Under the pieces are notes generated by a model. The model saw nothing but the letters and a program-made list of their open reading frames with translations. It was not told the origin of the DNA and ran no database searches. Shown piece after piece: positions 34,177-43,207 of a stretch of DNA of 64,000 nucleotides; within the stretch, counting starts at the first letter, position 1; the number at the start of each line of letters is the position of its first letter. The DNA is from an uncultured Clostridia bacterium (lineage in GTDB: Bacteria > Bacillota > Clostridia > Oscillospirales > Ruminococcaceae), in the NCBI GenBank assembly GCA_945876755.1, contig CAMCPM010000005.1, positions 62,001-126,000 of the forward strand, written 5' to 3'. Both the position numbers and the translations under genes were made by a program.

Positions 34177-37100
34177 TTGAAAAGAAAAAAATCAAGAATT
34201 CTCGGTCTGATAACGGCGATAGCCATGTCTGCCTCATTTTCGGCAGATTTTTTGGCAATACTCGGCAGCTTTACCGTCTCGGCGGAAGAAAATGACGAAC
34301 AGATAACTGTTATCGAACCCCAGCCCGAAATCAACAGGGACGAAGAGCTCCCCGGCTTTACCGAACCGGAATTTTCACCAATGTACAGCTTTCCGGAAAA
34401 TATGAGGGGCGTTTATGTTACCCCGACGGTGGATTTCGGCGCACATGACGAGGAAGGCAGCGCTCCTTCGGAAGAGCAGATCATAGCAAGCGTTGAAAAA
34501 ATGCTTGATACCGCCGAGGAAAACCGCCTGAATTCAATCATAATAAATACCGATTATAAAGGCGAGACGTTTTACAGTACGGATATGAACGAAACCGTTG
34601 AGCGTCCGCTGATAGAGTATGCAATAGACGGCGCAAAAGAACGAGGCTTTTATGTCTATCTGAACTTCAGCATTGATTTGGTTCTGGACGGACTCAAAAA
34701 CAACGAGCTTCAGTCCCGAATCGACCGCCTTGCGATTGCCGTACACAGCTTTACCGTGAAATATCCGGTGGACGGAATTATTTTTGACGGCTACTATTCG
34801 GCTAAAAATAATACTTCTCTTGACGATTACGTCCGCAACGGTTCGGGCATCGGATATGGAAATTGGCTCCTGGATAACGGCGCTTATGTTTTCAGTCTTG
34901 CCGCAGACGCAGTAAGACGTACAAACAATACCGTTCCCGTGGGAATTTCTCTGAACGACGTGTGGGCAAACTACACCACGGACGAAAACGGCTCTGAAAC
35001 CGAGGTGGACTTCGAGGCGCTTACTGACGGCTATGCCGATACGGTAAGCTATATTGAAAATGGCTATGCAGATTTTATCATGCTCAAAACCGAGGGCTCT
35101 ATTTCAGATAACGAAGAGCCTTTTACAGAAATAGTCAAGTGGTGGGATGGCTATGCCGAAAAGGCGGATATTCCGCTTTATGTACACCATATAAACGAAA
35201 AGGTCTGCACTGAAGCCGTGGGCTGGGGCTCTCCCGATGAGCTTGTAAAGCAAGTCATCGCCGCTTCGGACTTCGATTCCTACGGCGGAAGCGCTTTCAA
35301 CTCTCTTGAAGCACTTGAAAACGACGTTATGGACTCAACTACCGTGCTTATGAAGCACTATGACGACAATATCGACCTTGAGGGTCTTAACAGCGAGCTG
35401 GAAATGACTCTGCCTACAAAAACCACCTTCAAGACAGAAGAACCGACAGTAATTTTCGCAGGCTCATTTGACCCGAACTTCCCCGTTTATTATCAGGGCA
35501 AGGAAATTGTTCTTAATGAGGCAGGACGCTTCTACTTTACGGAAGACTTAGACGTGGGCGTTAACACCTTTAAATTTCAGAGCAAAGCAAAGGTGATAAC
35601 ATACAAAATAACCAGAACAGTAAACGTGCTGAAAAGTGTTTCTCCGATTGATGAAACCATGCGTGTTGAGGAGCAGTCAACAATCGCATTGAGCGCCGTT
35701 GCTTACCGCGGTTCAAAGGTTACCGCCAAGGTAAACGGCAAAAGCATTTCCCTTAAAGAAGTCGAGGGACAGCTTGACGAACTTGACCCCAACTCCAACT
35801 ATACCAAATATGTAGGGTACTATACCGCCCCGTCGGGCAAGCGCGGCGAGGATATAAACCTCGGCAGCATTGAGTTTTACGGCACATATCCCACAAAAAC
35901 GGGAGACATAAACGAATCACGAACAGGTGCTAAAATCATTGTAAATGCCCTTGCAGAGATCGCCAACGACTACAGCGGAAACATCCTGCGCGTAAATGAA
36001 GACAACACAATGGTTTACAACTATAAATCTACGGGAACAAACCCCACGCCCGATTGCGCAAGACTTCCGGCAGGTACTCTTGATTATATTGTAAAAACCG
36101 TTACATACAGTGGCAAGGATTATTACCTGACAAATTCGGGCAAGCGTATCCGTACAAATGCTGTTACCGTGCTTGAAAACAAACCTCTCGGCAGCAATCC
36201 TATGACGGTGGTTGCAGCAGGAAAAGACGGCACCGATACGGTCATAAAGCTGAAAACGGCAGTAAGGATACCGTTCTCGCTTACATATAACAACCAGTCA
36301 TACAGCGACGGAGACAACGGCAGTTACTATATTTCGTCCTTTGACGCAACCTCGGTAACGATCACATTTGATTACGTTACAAGCGTTGCTTCGGGCGATA
36401 TCGCTTTCCCCGACAGCGCAGTGTTTACATCCGGAAAGTGGAGTACCTCAACATCGGGCGATATGACAAAAACAAAGCTTACATTGAAGCTTCGTCAGCA
36501 GGGAGTTTTCGGAGGGATCACCTCAACCTATGACAGTAACGGAAATCTCGTTCTGCGCTTCAACGGCTGCCGAAACAGCGTCAGCGGAGCAACAATAGTT
36601 ATCGACCCCGGACACGGCTACACGGGAGCTTCCTCATTCGACCCGGGCGCAATAGGTCACATCAAGGAGCAGGAGGCTAACCTTGCAATTGCAAAGTATG
36701 TTGCCCAAATGCTTGAGGACGAGGGCGCAAACGTTATTCGTCTTAAAACCGAAAGTCAGACCTATGTTACCGAATACCGAGCCTCCGACGCAAGACAGTA
36801 TAACCCGGATATGTTCGTTTCAATTCACTGCAACTCGGCAGGAAAGACCGCAAAGGGCGGCGAAGCGTATTATTTCACACCATTTTCCCAGCCTCTTGCA
36901 AAGTATATTTCCGAATATCTCGGCGATTATCTTGCCGAACTGCACGGCTCATCAAGCGGTACGAACCGAGGAGAAAAGTACAACTACTTCTTCGTAACAC
37001 AACAGCAGGACTTCCCATCGGTACTGGTAGAAACAGCATTTGTTACCAATTATACCGAGGCGATGGCGTTAGCTGAATCAAGCTCTCAGAAGAAATTTGC

Positions 37101-37392
37101 AAAGGCAATTGTCAACGGCATAAAGAAATACTTCTCAAGAACAGAGTATTCCTGCTACGGAGACGAAAGTGCAAGCTGGACGAATACCGATGGTACTGCG
37201 GCAAACGGAACTGAGGAAAACTCTCCTGCGGATACTATTGACCCGTCGGAAGTTGAAACTACCGACCCGTGGGCGGAAAATACCGATTCGGAAAACAATA
37301 CCGAAACTGATTATTCTGACAACAGCGGCTCCGATACGGAATTTCCCGATGATCTCAATCCCGATGACCCGTATTATCAGCTGTTCGGATAA
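34177..37392 (+). CDS. Secreted GHL10-like / N-acetylmuramoyl-L-alanine amidase fusion
   Basis: 1071 residues. TTG 34177 is preferred (10 nt after AGAAAGGA; ATG 34168 is too close). Signal peptide (about 1-35, SFTVSAEEN). A GHL10/DUF187-like domain follows (about 65-400; MRGVYVTPTVDFG, YPVDGIIFDGYYS), then a beta-rich middle (about 400-800), then an amidase_3 zinc domain (about 806-975) with ligands in DPGHGY, KEQEANLAI, SIHCNS and VETAF. The tail is acidic. The protein probably combines two peptidoglycan-cleaving activities: glycan-strand and stem-peptide amide hydrolysis. It lies 42 bp after the GHL10 lipoprotein, likely one transcript. Confidence 0.9.
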   Translation: MKRKKSRILGLITAIAMSASFSADFLAILGSFTVSAEENDEQITVIEPQPEINRDEELPGFTEPEFSPMYSFPENMRGVYVTPTVDFGAHDEEGSAPSEEQIIASVEKMLDTAEENRLNSIIINTDYKGETFYSTDMNETVERPLIEYAIDGAKERGFYVYLNFSIDLVLDGLKNNELQSRIDRLAIAVHSFTVKYPVDGIIFDGYYSAKNNTSLDDYVRNGSGIGYGNWLLDNGAYVFSLAADAVRRTNNTVPVGISLNDVWANYTTDENGSETEVDFEALTDGYADTVSYIENGYADFIMLKTEGSISDNEEPFTEIVKWWDGYAEKADIPLYVHHINEKVCTEAVGWGSPDELVKQVIAASDFDSYGGSAFNSLEALENDVMDSTTVLMKHYDDNIDLEGLNSELEMTLPTKTTFKTEEPTVIFAGSFDPNFPVYYQGKEIVLNEAGRFYFTEDLDVGVNTFKFQSKAKVITYKITRTVNVLKSVSPIDETMRVEEQSTIALSAVAYRGSKVTAKVNGKSISLKEVEGQLDELDPNSNYTKYVGYYTAPSGKRGEDINLGSIEFYGTYPTKTGDINESRTGAKIIVNALAEIANDYSGNILRVNEDNTMVYNYKSTGTNPTPDCARLPAGTLDYIVKTVTYSGKDYYLTNSGKRIRTNAVTVLENKPLGSNPMTVVAAGKDGTDTVIKLKTAVRIPFSLTYNNQSYSDGDNGSYYISSFDATSVTITFDYVTSVASGDIAFPDSAVFTSGKWSTSTSGDMTKTKLTLKLRQQGVFGGITSTYDSNGNLVLRFNGCRNSVSGATIVIDPGHGYTGASSFDPGAIGHIKEQEANLAIAKYVAQMLEDEGANVIRLKTESQTYVTEYRASDARQYNPDMFVSIHCNSAGKTAKGGEAYYFTPFSQPLAKYISEYLGDYLAELHGSSSGTNRGEKYNYFFVTQQQDFPSVLVETAFVTNYTEAMALAESSSQKKFAKAIVNGIKKYFSRTEYSCYGDESASWTNTDGTAANGTEENSPADTIDPSEVETTDPWAENTDSENNTETDYSDNSGSDTEFPDDLNPDDPYYQLFG

Positions 37393-37418
37393 TATAGCTA
37401 TTTAAAAGTAAAAAAGAA

Positions 37419-37458
37419 AAGCTGTTCTGAATCAAACCGATTCGGAACAGCTTCTTTT
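37419..37458 (+). terminator. Terminator between convergent genes
   Basis: AAGCTGTTC-TGAATC (37419-37433) pairs with GATTC-GGAACAGCTT (37439-37453), then CTTTTTG. The minus side also has Ts (TTTTCTTTTT), so it probably serves the AI-2E gene as well. Confidence 0.88.
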
Positions 37459-37481
37459 TGTTAAAAAATATTACGGTAAAG

Positions 37482-38744
37482 TCAAGCATTTTTGCTTTGT
37501 ACATCAGCGTTTTCTGATTTTGTTTCCGCAGCTGCCGAAACAGCGGCAGGAGGATCGTTAATGTCAATATTTCGGTAATCGTCCGTGCGGTGGGAAAGCT
37601 TTTTGCGCTTGAGAAGATACGCAGTAAAATCACTGACCAGAGCATAAATGACTGCGAATACGGGAACACCCAGCAACATTCCCGCAAATCCGAATAAACC
37701 GCCTCCAACAAAAATCGCAAACATGACCCAGAACGGAGTAAGTCCTGTAGAGTCGCCAAGGATTTTAGGACCTAGAATATTTCCGTCAAACTGCTGAAGA
37801 ATAATTATGAAAATGATGAACGGTATGACCTGTTTCGGCGCTGCCATAAGCAGCAGTATAGCACTTGGTATCGCACCGAAAAACGGTCCGAAAAAGGGAA
37901 TAATATTAGTCACGCCGATAATTACGCTGATAAGTGCAACAAAGTTCATATTCATGAACGACATTGCAATGAAGCACAAAATACCGATAATAAGCGAATC
38001 AAGAAGTTTGCCCGATATAAATCCCGACAATGTGGAATTTGCTTTTGAGGAAATATTAAGTATGCTTCTGCCGACTCTTTTCGGAAAGAACGCATAAATA
38101 AGCTTCCGAGCCTGAGCTGCAAAGGTTTCCTTGCTGTAAAGCAGATATATCGCAACGATAAATCCGATGATAAAGTCTTTGAGAGCTACAACGAAATCTA
38201 TCGCACTGTCCTTAAGCTTAAGAGAAATATCACCCAGCTTCGGAATAAGATTATTGGCAAAATCAATAAGCTTCGGCTGAATAGTTTCAAGCTGGGATTC
38301 AAACATATCCACAATTTCGGGATAATCTCCAAGACATTTTGTAACAAGCGCTTCAAGCTGTGTAATATATGCAGGAATATTGTAAAGTATCTCCATCAGG
38401 CTGTCCCGCACCTGAATAATAATTATTACCAGCAGTGATGTGATAATTGCAATAAGAAGCAGCATACTAATAAAAATGCTCAGACACCGGTCAAGCTTTG
38501 GGTGGGGCTTTTTCTTGTCAAAAAGCTTTTTCATAAAATTCTCAAAAAATTTCATTATAGGGTTACAGATATAAGCAATAACAATACCCCATGTTACCGG
38601 AGCAAGAACCCTGAAAATTTCTTTTATAAAGCCGCTTACAGAAGAAAAACGCAGACACAGCAGAACAAGCAGCAAGCATACGGCAAACGTCGCGATGCAG
38701 TAAAAGGATATGGTATTGTACTTTCTGTTAAAATCTATTTTCAA
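37482..38744 (-). CDS. AI-2E family permease (PerM/YdbI-like)
   Basis: 420 residues. About eight membrane segments with the family core: a long periplasmic/coiled segment (about 90-190), FISGKLLDSLIIGILCFIAM, NIIPFFGPFFGAIPSAI, and LGPKILGDSTGLTPFWVMFAIFVGGGLFGFAGMLLGVPVFAV. Members export small solutes or ions; the substrate here is unknown. The start is set by AAAGGG in front of TTG 38744; the longer frame start at 38762 overlaps this site. Confidence 0.9.
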   Translation of the reverse strand: MKIDFNRKYNTISFYCIATFAVCLLLVLLCLRFSSVSGFIKEIFRVLAPVTWGIVIAYICNPIMKFFENFMKKLFDKKKPHPKLDRCLSIFISMLLLIAIITSLLVIIIIQVRDSLMEILYNIPAYITQLEALVTKCLGDYPEIVDMFESQLETIQPKLIDFANNLIPKLGDISLKLKDSAIDFVVALKDFIIGFIVAIYLLYSKETFAAQARKLIYAFFPKRVGRSILNISSKANSTLSGFISGKLLDSLIIGILCFIAMSFMNMNFVALISVIIGVTNIIPFFGPFFGAIPSAILLLMAAPKQVIPFIIFIIILQQFDGNILGPKILGDSTGLTPFWVMFAIFVGGGLFGFAGMLLGVPVFAVIYALVSDFTAYLLKRKKLSHRTDDYRNIDINDPPAAVSAAAETKSENADVQSKNA

Positions 38745-38959
38745 GCCGGCACACCCTTTCAACTCAATAATAGTATGAATATATTATACACCTTTCGGAC
38801 GATTAAGTAAAGTTTTTTTGTATAAAATCCAATAATTTTTGAATAAAGCAAATATTACATAAGCAGCAGCAGATACTATATTCAATAAATCAAGCTTGTT
38901 CGCCTAAGTACAAAGCATTGAAAGGAGCGTGTTTTCCAATTCGGGAAACCGTCATATAT

Positions 38960-39316
38960 ATGAAAAAAGAAAAGCTTTATTTTTATCTGCTTGGTGCAGT
39001 GACCGGGATCTGCAACGGACTTTTCGGTTCAGGCGGAGGCATTGTAGCCGTTCCGATGCTGCAAAAGGGCGGTGTACCCGTAAAAAATTCTCACGCCACA
39101 TCATTGGCATTGACGCTTCCGCTGTCGGCAGTATCGGCATTTTTCTATGCTTGCGGAAACAGCTTTCAATGGAGCGACGCTCTGCCGCTGATACCGTTCG
39201 GACTTGCAGGAGCGCTTGCCGGCAGCCTGCTTATGAAAAAAATACCGAATACCCTGCTTAAAAAGGTATTCGGAATATTACTGATAATTTCGGGAGGGAG
39301 AATGCTGCTGTTATGA
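38960..39316 (+). CDS. TauE/SafE (TSUP) permease, N-terminal half
   Basis: 118 residues with about four membrane helices and the family loop FGSGGGIVAVPML. A complete TSUP protein has about 250 residues with two such repeats; this gene codes only the first. It overlaps the second half gene by 4 bp (ATGA), so the two chains are probably made together and assemble. Substrates of the family are sulfite, sulfoacetate or other anions. ATG 38960 has a weak site (GGGAAA); a strong AAAGGAG at about 38920 fits a longer frame poorly. Confidence 0.83.
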   Translation: MKKEKLYFYLLGAVTGICNGLFGSGGGIVAVPMLQKGGVPVKNSHATSLALTLPLSAVSAFFYACGNSFQWSDALPLIPFGLAGALAGSLLMKKIPNTLLKKVFGILLIISGGRMLLL

Positions 39317-39702
39317 TATGGGCGTTTGCCGCAGCTTTTTTTACAGGAGTGCTGGCGTCTCTCGGCGTTGGCGGAGGCATGGTGCTGATAATTTACCTGA
39401 CTGTTTTCGGCGGCTTTGACCAGCTTGCAGCGCAGGGAATAAACCTTATTTATTTCCTGCCTATCGCTCTGCTGTCTGTGATAATTCACAGCAAGAACGG
39501 TCTTATTGAGTGGAAAAAAATACTCCCGTCGCTGATAACGGGAGTAATATTTGCAATGCTTGGAGCTGCCGCCGCAAGATATATAGGTTCTCCTGCATTG
39601 AAAAAAATATTCGCGGCGTTTATTTTAATTATCGGACTCAAAGAGCTGTTCTTTAAGCCAAACCGCTATTCTTGCGGTAAGCAAGATAAGTCTCAAGAAT
39701 AA
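39313..39702 (+). CDS. TauE/SafE (TSUP) permease, C-terminal half
   Basis: 129 residues, four hydrophobic segments, with the second copy of the glycine-rich loop (LGVGGGMVLIIYL). The start ATG overlaps the stop of the first half. No frameshift can join the halves without losing the stop codon, so this is a genuine two-gene arrangement. The last 50 bp overlap ruvX on the opposite strand, so its C-terminal tail (FKPNRYSCGKQDKSQE) is shared DNA with the ruvX 3' end. Confidence 0.82.
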   Translation: MIWAFAAAFFTGVLASLGVGGGMVLIIYLTVFGGFDQLAAQGINLIYFLPIALLSVIIHSKNGLIEWKKILPSLITGVIFAMLGAAAARYIGSPALKKIFAAFILIIGLKELFFKPNRYSCGKQDKSQE

Positions 39703-40078
39703 TAGTTGCCGCAACAGCGTCCACAACAGCTTTGCGCTTTTTGCCGCGGACATTGGTCTCATTCAGATAATTATGCGCTGTGACTGTTGTTCTGCGCTCA
39801 TCCCAAAGCTCCGTCGGTATACCGGAAAGTTCACCTGCAAGACGGGCAAACTCTGCACATTTTTCGGCACGCTCGCCTGTTGTGCCGTTCATATTTTTAG
39901 GATAGCCGACCACAAGCAGTTCGGCTTTTTCTTTTTTGGCAAGCTCTGCGACCTTTTCAGCGCAGCGTTCAAAATTATATTCGGTAATAACTGTCAGAGG
40001 CGAAGCAAGCATTTCACTTTTGTCACAAACGGCAATACCCGTCCTGCTGTCGCCGAAATCCACTGACATGATACGCAT
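39653..40078 (-). CDS. ruvX: RuvX/YqgF-type Holliday junction resolvase-like nuclease
   Basis: 141 residues of RNase H fold: MSVDFGDSRTGIAVCD at the start (first catalytic Asp), VVGYPKNMNGT, WDERRTTVTA and DAVAATIILETYL (last Asp). YqgF proteins act in 16S rRNA 5' maturation or resolve DNA junctions. Overlaps the TSUP half gene tail by 50 bp in convergent orientation. Confidence 0.92.
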   Translation of the reverse strand: MRIMSVDFGDSRTGIAVCDKSEMLASPLTVITEYNFERCAEKVAELAKKEKAELLVVGYPKNMNGTTGERAEKCAEFARLAGELSGIPTELWDERRTTVTAHNYLNETNVRGKKRKAVVDAVAATIILETYLAYRKNSGLA

Positions 40079-40141
40079 TTTATGTTCTCCTTTTCATTAA
40101 GGAACTATAATTCCTCATATAAATAACGTTGTGAACGTATA

Positions 40142-40639
40142 TCAATACCCCTCCGTACCCTCAATGGATTCGTCATGGTCTATCCAGCTTTCAACGTTTA
40201 TCGTTGTGTATGTATCCTTCGTGTTGCGGATAATTACCGTAGAAATTCCGGCATTGATTATCATGCGCTTGCACATCGAGCAAGGCTCGACCTCGCCGTA
40301 AAGCTCTCCCGTCTTGGCGTCGTGACAAGCAAGGTACAAAGTTGCACCCAGCATATCCGCACGGGAAGCAGCTATAATAGCGTTAGCCTCAGCATGAACG
40401 CTTCTGCAAAGCTCATAGCGCTGACCCTTCGGAACATTCAGCTTTTCACGGGTGCAGTAGCCCAGATCCACACAGTTTGCGCGTCCGCGGGGTGCGCCCA
40501 CATATCCCGTAGAAATTATCTGATCGTTGTTTACGATAATTGCGCCGAAATTTCTGCGTATGCAGGTACCTCTTTCAAGAACTGTTTCTGCAATATCAAG
40601 GTAATAATTTATCTTATCTCTTCTGGTGTAGTTTTCCAT
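40142..40639 (-). CDS. comEB: dCMP/ComEB-type deoxycytidylate deaminase
   Basis: 165 residues. The zinc site is HAEANAI (His and catalytic Glu) and EPCSMCKRM (two Cys), within a C-x-x-C deaminase fold; extra Cys in ANCVDLGYC form the second metal site of ComEB-like dCMP deaminases. It makes dUMP for thymidylate synthesis. The start is the ATG with AAAGGA 9 nt upstream at 40639; the 47-codon longer frame crosses the promoter. ruvX follows 63 bp downstream. Confidence 0.93.
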   Translation of the reverse strand: MENYTRRDKINYYLDIAETVLERGTCIRRNFGAIIVNNDQIISTGYVGAPRGRANCVDLGYCTREKLNVPKGQRYELCRSVHAEANAIIAASRADMLGATLYLACHDAKTGELYGEVEPCSMCKRMIINAGISTVIIRNTKDTYTTINVESWIDHDESIEGTEGY

Positions 40640-40678
40640 AAAAGCCGTTCCTTTCAAGTTAAAAATGTCTATATTATA

Positions 40679-40707
40679 TTTATAACAGATTTCGCCGCAA
40701 TATTCAA
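40679..40707 (-). promoter_or_regulatory. Promoter of comEB
   Basis: On the minus strand TTGAAT (40707-40702), 17-nt spacer, TATAAA (40684-40679), 40 bp before the start codon. Confidence 0.68.
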
Positions 40708-40774
40708 GTGTTTTTCGGCAATTTACAAGAATATTACAATAATTTCCCCAAATCACACAAATCCAAATTTCCGA

Positions 40775-40803
40775 TTGCAAACGGGCGTGCTGTGTGGTAT
40801 AAT
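40775..40803 (+). promoter_or_regulatory. Promoter of the HGSNAT-like gene
   Basis: TTGCAA (40775-40780), 17-nt spacer, TATAAT (40798-40803). Confidence 0.78.
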
Positions 40804-40842
40804 AATCTTGTATATTTTTAATCGCTGAAAGGGGTGTGCTGA

Positions 40843-41658
40843 ATGCAAACAGCGGTCAAAGAAAAAGAAAGGGATAAATCCGATTTGCCCACAGCTCCGG
40901 AGACAGAAACTAACGAAATAGGACGAAGCAACCGTGCAGAGTTTCTGGATATGCTGCGCGGCTTTGCCATGATTTTTGTAATGATTTATCATCTGCTGTA
41001 CGACCTTATATTCATCGGCGGAATGAACATACCGTTTTTCTTCTCGAACGGCATGGAATTTATCCATCAGCTGTTTCTGATAATTCTTTTCGGGGTATCG
41101 GGCATATGCGCAGGCTTTTCAAAAAACGTGCTAAAACGGGGCGCAGTGCTTCTCCTGCTAGGCGAGTCGCTTACAATAATAACGTCGGCGTTTATGCCGG
41201 ACAACATAATAGTTTTCGGTGTACTTTCCTGTTTCGGTTCGGTTATGCTGATTTACGGCGTAATTTCACCTGTTTTGAAAAAGCTCCCTAACATACTGAT
41301 TTTTGTCGTGTTTACCCTGCTGACGGTAATATTTTTCAACTTTTCAAAAAACGAAACATTGTTTTTTATTTTTAACGAAATACACCTTGACCTGCCGGAT
41401 AACATAAACTATCTTTACCCGATAGGCATTACTTCATCAAGCTTCCGTTCGGCGGACTATTTTCCGCTTGTACCCTACGGCTTTATTTTCCTTGCAGGAA
41501 CGGCATTCTCGGATCATGCCAAAAGCGGAGCATTTCCGCAATTTTTCTATAAAGCTCACCTGCCGTTCGTGAACTTCTGCGGAAAGTATTCCCTATGGTT
41601 TTACATAATCCACCAGCCGGTTTTTATGGCGGCAGTATACGCATTATTCAGACTATGA
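40843..41658 (+). CDS. HGSNAT/DUF1624-like membrane acyltransferase
   Basis: 271 residues with about seven membrane helices. After a hydrophilic N-terminus the signature RAEFLDMLRGFAMIFVMIYHLLYDL contains the conserved Arg/Asp and the His suggested to carry acyl groups in heparan-alpha-glucosaminide N-acetyltransferase-like proteins. A final YSLWFYIIHQPVF segment is typical. Likely transfers an acyl group to a sugar or lipid across the membrane; the real substrate is not known. GAAAGGGGTG precedes the ATG, and rsmA begins 13 bp after the stop. Confidence 0.8.
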   Translation: MQTAVKEKERDKSDLPTAPETETNEIGRSNRAEFLDMLRGFAMIFVMIYHLLYDLIFIGGMNIPFFFSNGMEFIHQLFLIILFGVSGICAGFSKNVLKRGAVLLLLGESLTIITSAFMPDNIIVFGVLSCFGSVMLIYGVISPVLKKLPNILIFVVFTLLTVIFFNFSKNETLFFIFNEIHLDLPDNINYLYPIGITSSSFRSADYFPLVPYGFIFLAGTAFSDHAKSGAFPQFFYKAHLPFVNFCGKYSLWFYIIHQPVFMAAVYALFRL

Positions 41659-41671
41659 AAGGATTTCCCCA

Positions 41672-42541
41672 ATGGAGAATTTAACAAATATCAACGTTAT
41701 AAAGGATATTTTCGAGCGCCACGGATTTTCATTCAGCAAAACGCTTGGACAGAACTTTCTCATTAACCCGACGGTATGTCCGAAGATCGCCGAAATGGGA
41801 AACGCCGCAAAAGGCTGGGGCGTACTGGAGATCGGCACGGGAGTCGGCGTTCTTACCCATGAGCTTGCAAAGCGAGCCGATAAGGTCGTCGCCGTTGAGA
41901 TCGACGAACGTCTTATCCCCATTTTAAAAGAGACTCTTGACGAACATGACAATGTAACAGTAATAAACGAGGACGTTATGAAAGCCGACCTTGCAGCTAT
42001 TATTGACGAGCATTTCAAAGGGCTCAAAGTTGCGGTGTGTGCAAATCTGCCGTACTATATAACCTCTCCGATAATTATGATGCTGCTTGAAAGCCGTCTG
42101 CCTATCGAATCGGTAACGGTCATGGTGCAGAAGGAAGCAGGAAAGCGTCTCTGCGCCGAAATGGGCACACGCGATACGGGAGCCGTTACTGCGGCTGTAA
42201 GATATTACGCCGAGCCAAAGCTGCTTTTCAATGTTTCAAGAGGAAGCTTCATGCCTGCACCCAATGTTGATTCCTGCGTTATACGTCTTGATATAAAGAA
42301 AGAGCCTGCCGTAAAGACTGCGGACGAATCATTCTATTTCAAGGTAGTAAGAGGAGCATTTTCACAGCGCAGAAAGAACCTGTGCAACAGCCTTTCATCA
42401 GCAATGGGAATACCCAAAAATACAGTTACAGAAGCCGTTAAAGCGGCAGGAGTCTCAGAAAACGCCCGTCCCGAACAGCTTATGCTTGAAGATTTTGCAG
42501 CAATTGCAGACGAACTGAAAAAATTGCCATTATGTAATTAA
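41672..42541 (+). CDS. rsmA: 16S rRNA dimethyladenosine transferase
   Basis: 289 residues (KsgA/RsmA). N6,N6-dimethylates two adjacent adenosines in helix 45 of 16S rRNA. Motifs: FSKTLGQNFLIN, SAM-binding LEIGTGVGVLTHELA (about 50), acidic VVAVEIDERL, and catalytic NLPYYITSPI (about 124). Normal length, GAAAGGA ahead of the ATG. Confidence 0.96.
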   Translation: MENLTNINVIKDIFERHGFSFSKTLGQNFLINPTVCPKIAEMGNAAKGWGVLEIGTGVGVLTHELAKRADKVVAVEIDERLIPILKETLDEHDNVTVINEDVMKADLAAIIDEHFKGLKVAVCANLPYYITSPIIMMLLESRLPIESVTVMVQKEAGKRLCAEMGTRDTGAVTAAVRYYAEPKLLFNVSRGSFMPAPNVDSCVIRLDIKKEPAVKTADESFYFKVVRGAFSQRRKNLCNSLSSAMGIPKNTVTEAVKAAGVSENARPEQLMLEDFAAIADELKKLPLCN

Positions 42542-42679
42542 AAAATGCAAACATCATTACCAATTACTGACATTAAAAAGCAAATGATTTTTGTGTATGT
42601 TACACAGATATAATTTGTTATGTTTGCACAAAAATGTCAGAGAAAATTTTCCCATATGCAAAAAAATAACGAAAACCTC

Positions 42680-42708
42680 TTGTATTTATTTGTAATATGG
42701 GTTATAAT
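42680..42708 (+). promoter_or_regulatory. Promoter of ireB
   Basis: TTGTAT (42680-42685), 17-nt spacer, TATAAT (42703-42708). Confidence 0.78.
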
Positions 42709-42768
42709 GTGTATATCAGCTTGAGTATAATTTACTAAAGCGGAAATCTTGTGAAGGGAGTGTTATAA

Positions 42769-43017
42769 ATGAATAACGACCAGACTATGACCTTTTCCGT
42801 CTGCGAGGACAGAGAAAGCGACCTCAGAAAAAATCTTACTATTATTTATGACGCTCTGCGTGAAAAAGGCTATAACCCGATCAACCAGATCGTTGGCTAT
42901 ATTCTTTCTGAGGACCCGACATACATAACCACATACAACAACGCCCGAAGCCTGATACGGCATATTGACCGTGACGAGCTTTTGCAGGTGCTTGTCAAGT
43001 CTTATCTCGGCGAATAA
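42769..43017 (+). CDS. ireB: IreB-family regulatory phosphoprotein
   Basis: 82 residues, full-length match to the IreB/YrzL (DUF965) pattern: TMTFSV near the start, [39 protein letters not shown], and the C-terminal [15 protein letters not shown]. In enterococci IreB is phosphorylated by the PASTA kinase IreK and modulates cephalosporin resistance and cell-envelope stress. GAAGGGAG precedes the ATG. Confidence 0.95.
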   Translation: MNNDQTMTFSVCEDRESDLRKNLTIIYDALREKGYNPINQIVGYILSEDPTYITTYNNARSLIRHIDRDELLQVLVKSYLGE

Positions 43018-43021
43018 GATT

Positions 43022-43067
43022 AATGTGCGTTATGAGTTTATCCTCGTAACGCATTTTTGTTTTTTAT
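43022..43067 (+). terminator. Terminator of ireB
   Basis: AATG-GCGTTA-GAG and CTC-TAACGCATT arms (43022-43054) with one or two non-pairs, followed by TTTTGTTTTTT. Confidence 0.82.
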
Positions 43068-43161
43068 TCCAAATTGAGATGAAATTGTAACCGTTCCGTA
43101 GTTTTATTACGGGATAAAATGTGCTAAAATATACTTGTGATAAAAATTTGAAGCAGGACTA

Positions 43162-43195
43162 TAATAATACTGTTCCCATGGGGAATATATTATTA
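43162..43195 (+). promoter_or_regulatory. Near-palindromic hairpin before the deacetylase ribosome binding site
   Basis: TAATAATA (43162-43169), TTCCC (43173-43177), GGGAA (43181-43185) and TATTATTA (43188-43195) form an interrupted stem ending 2 nt before the GGAGG of the next gene. It could control translation or be a protein-binding site. Confidence 0.4.
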
Positions 43196-43207
43196 CGGAG
43201 GCTGCTT

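Noticed and set aside
38929..39261. A GTG-started frame just after AAAGGAG before the TSUP gene
   Set aside because: The site is only 1-2 nt from the GTG and the translation has no membrane or family pattern; the TSUP frame is clearly coding.
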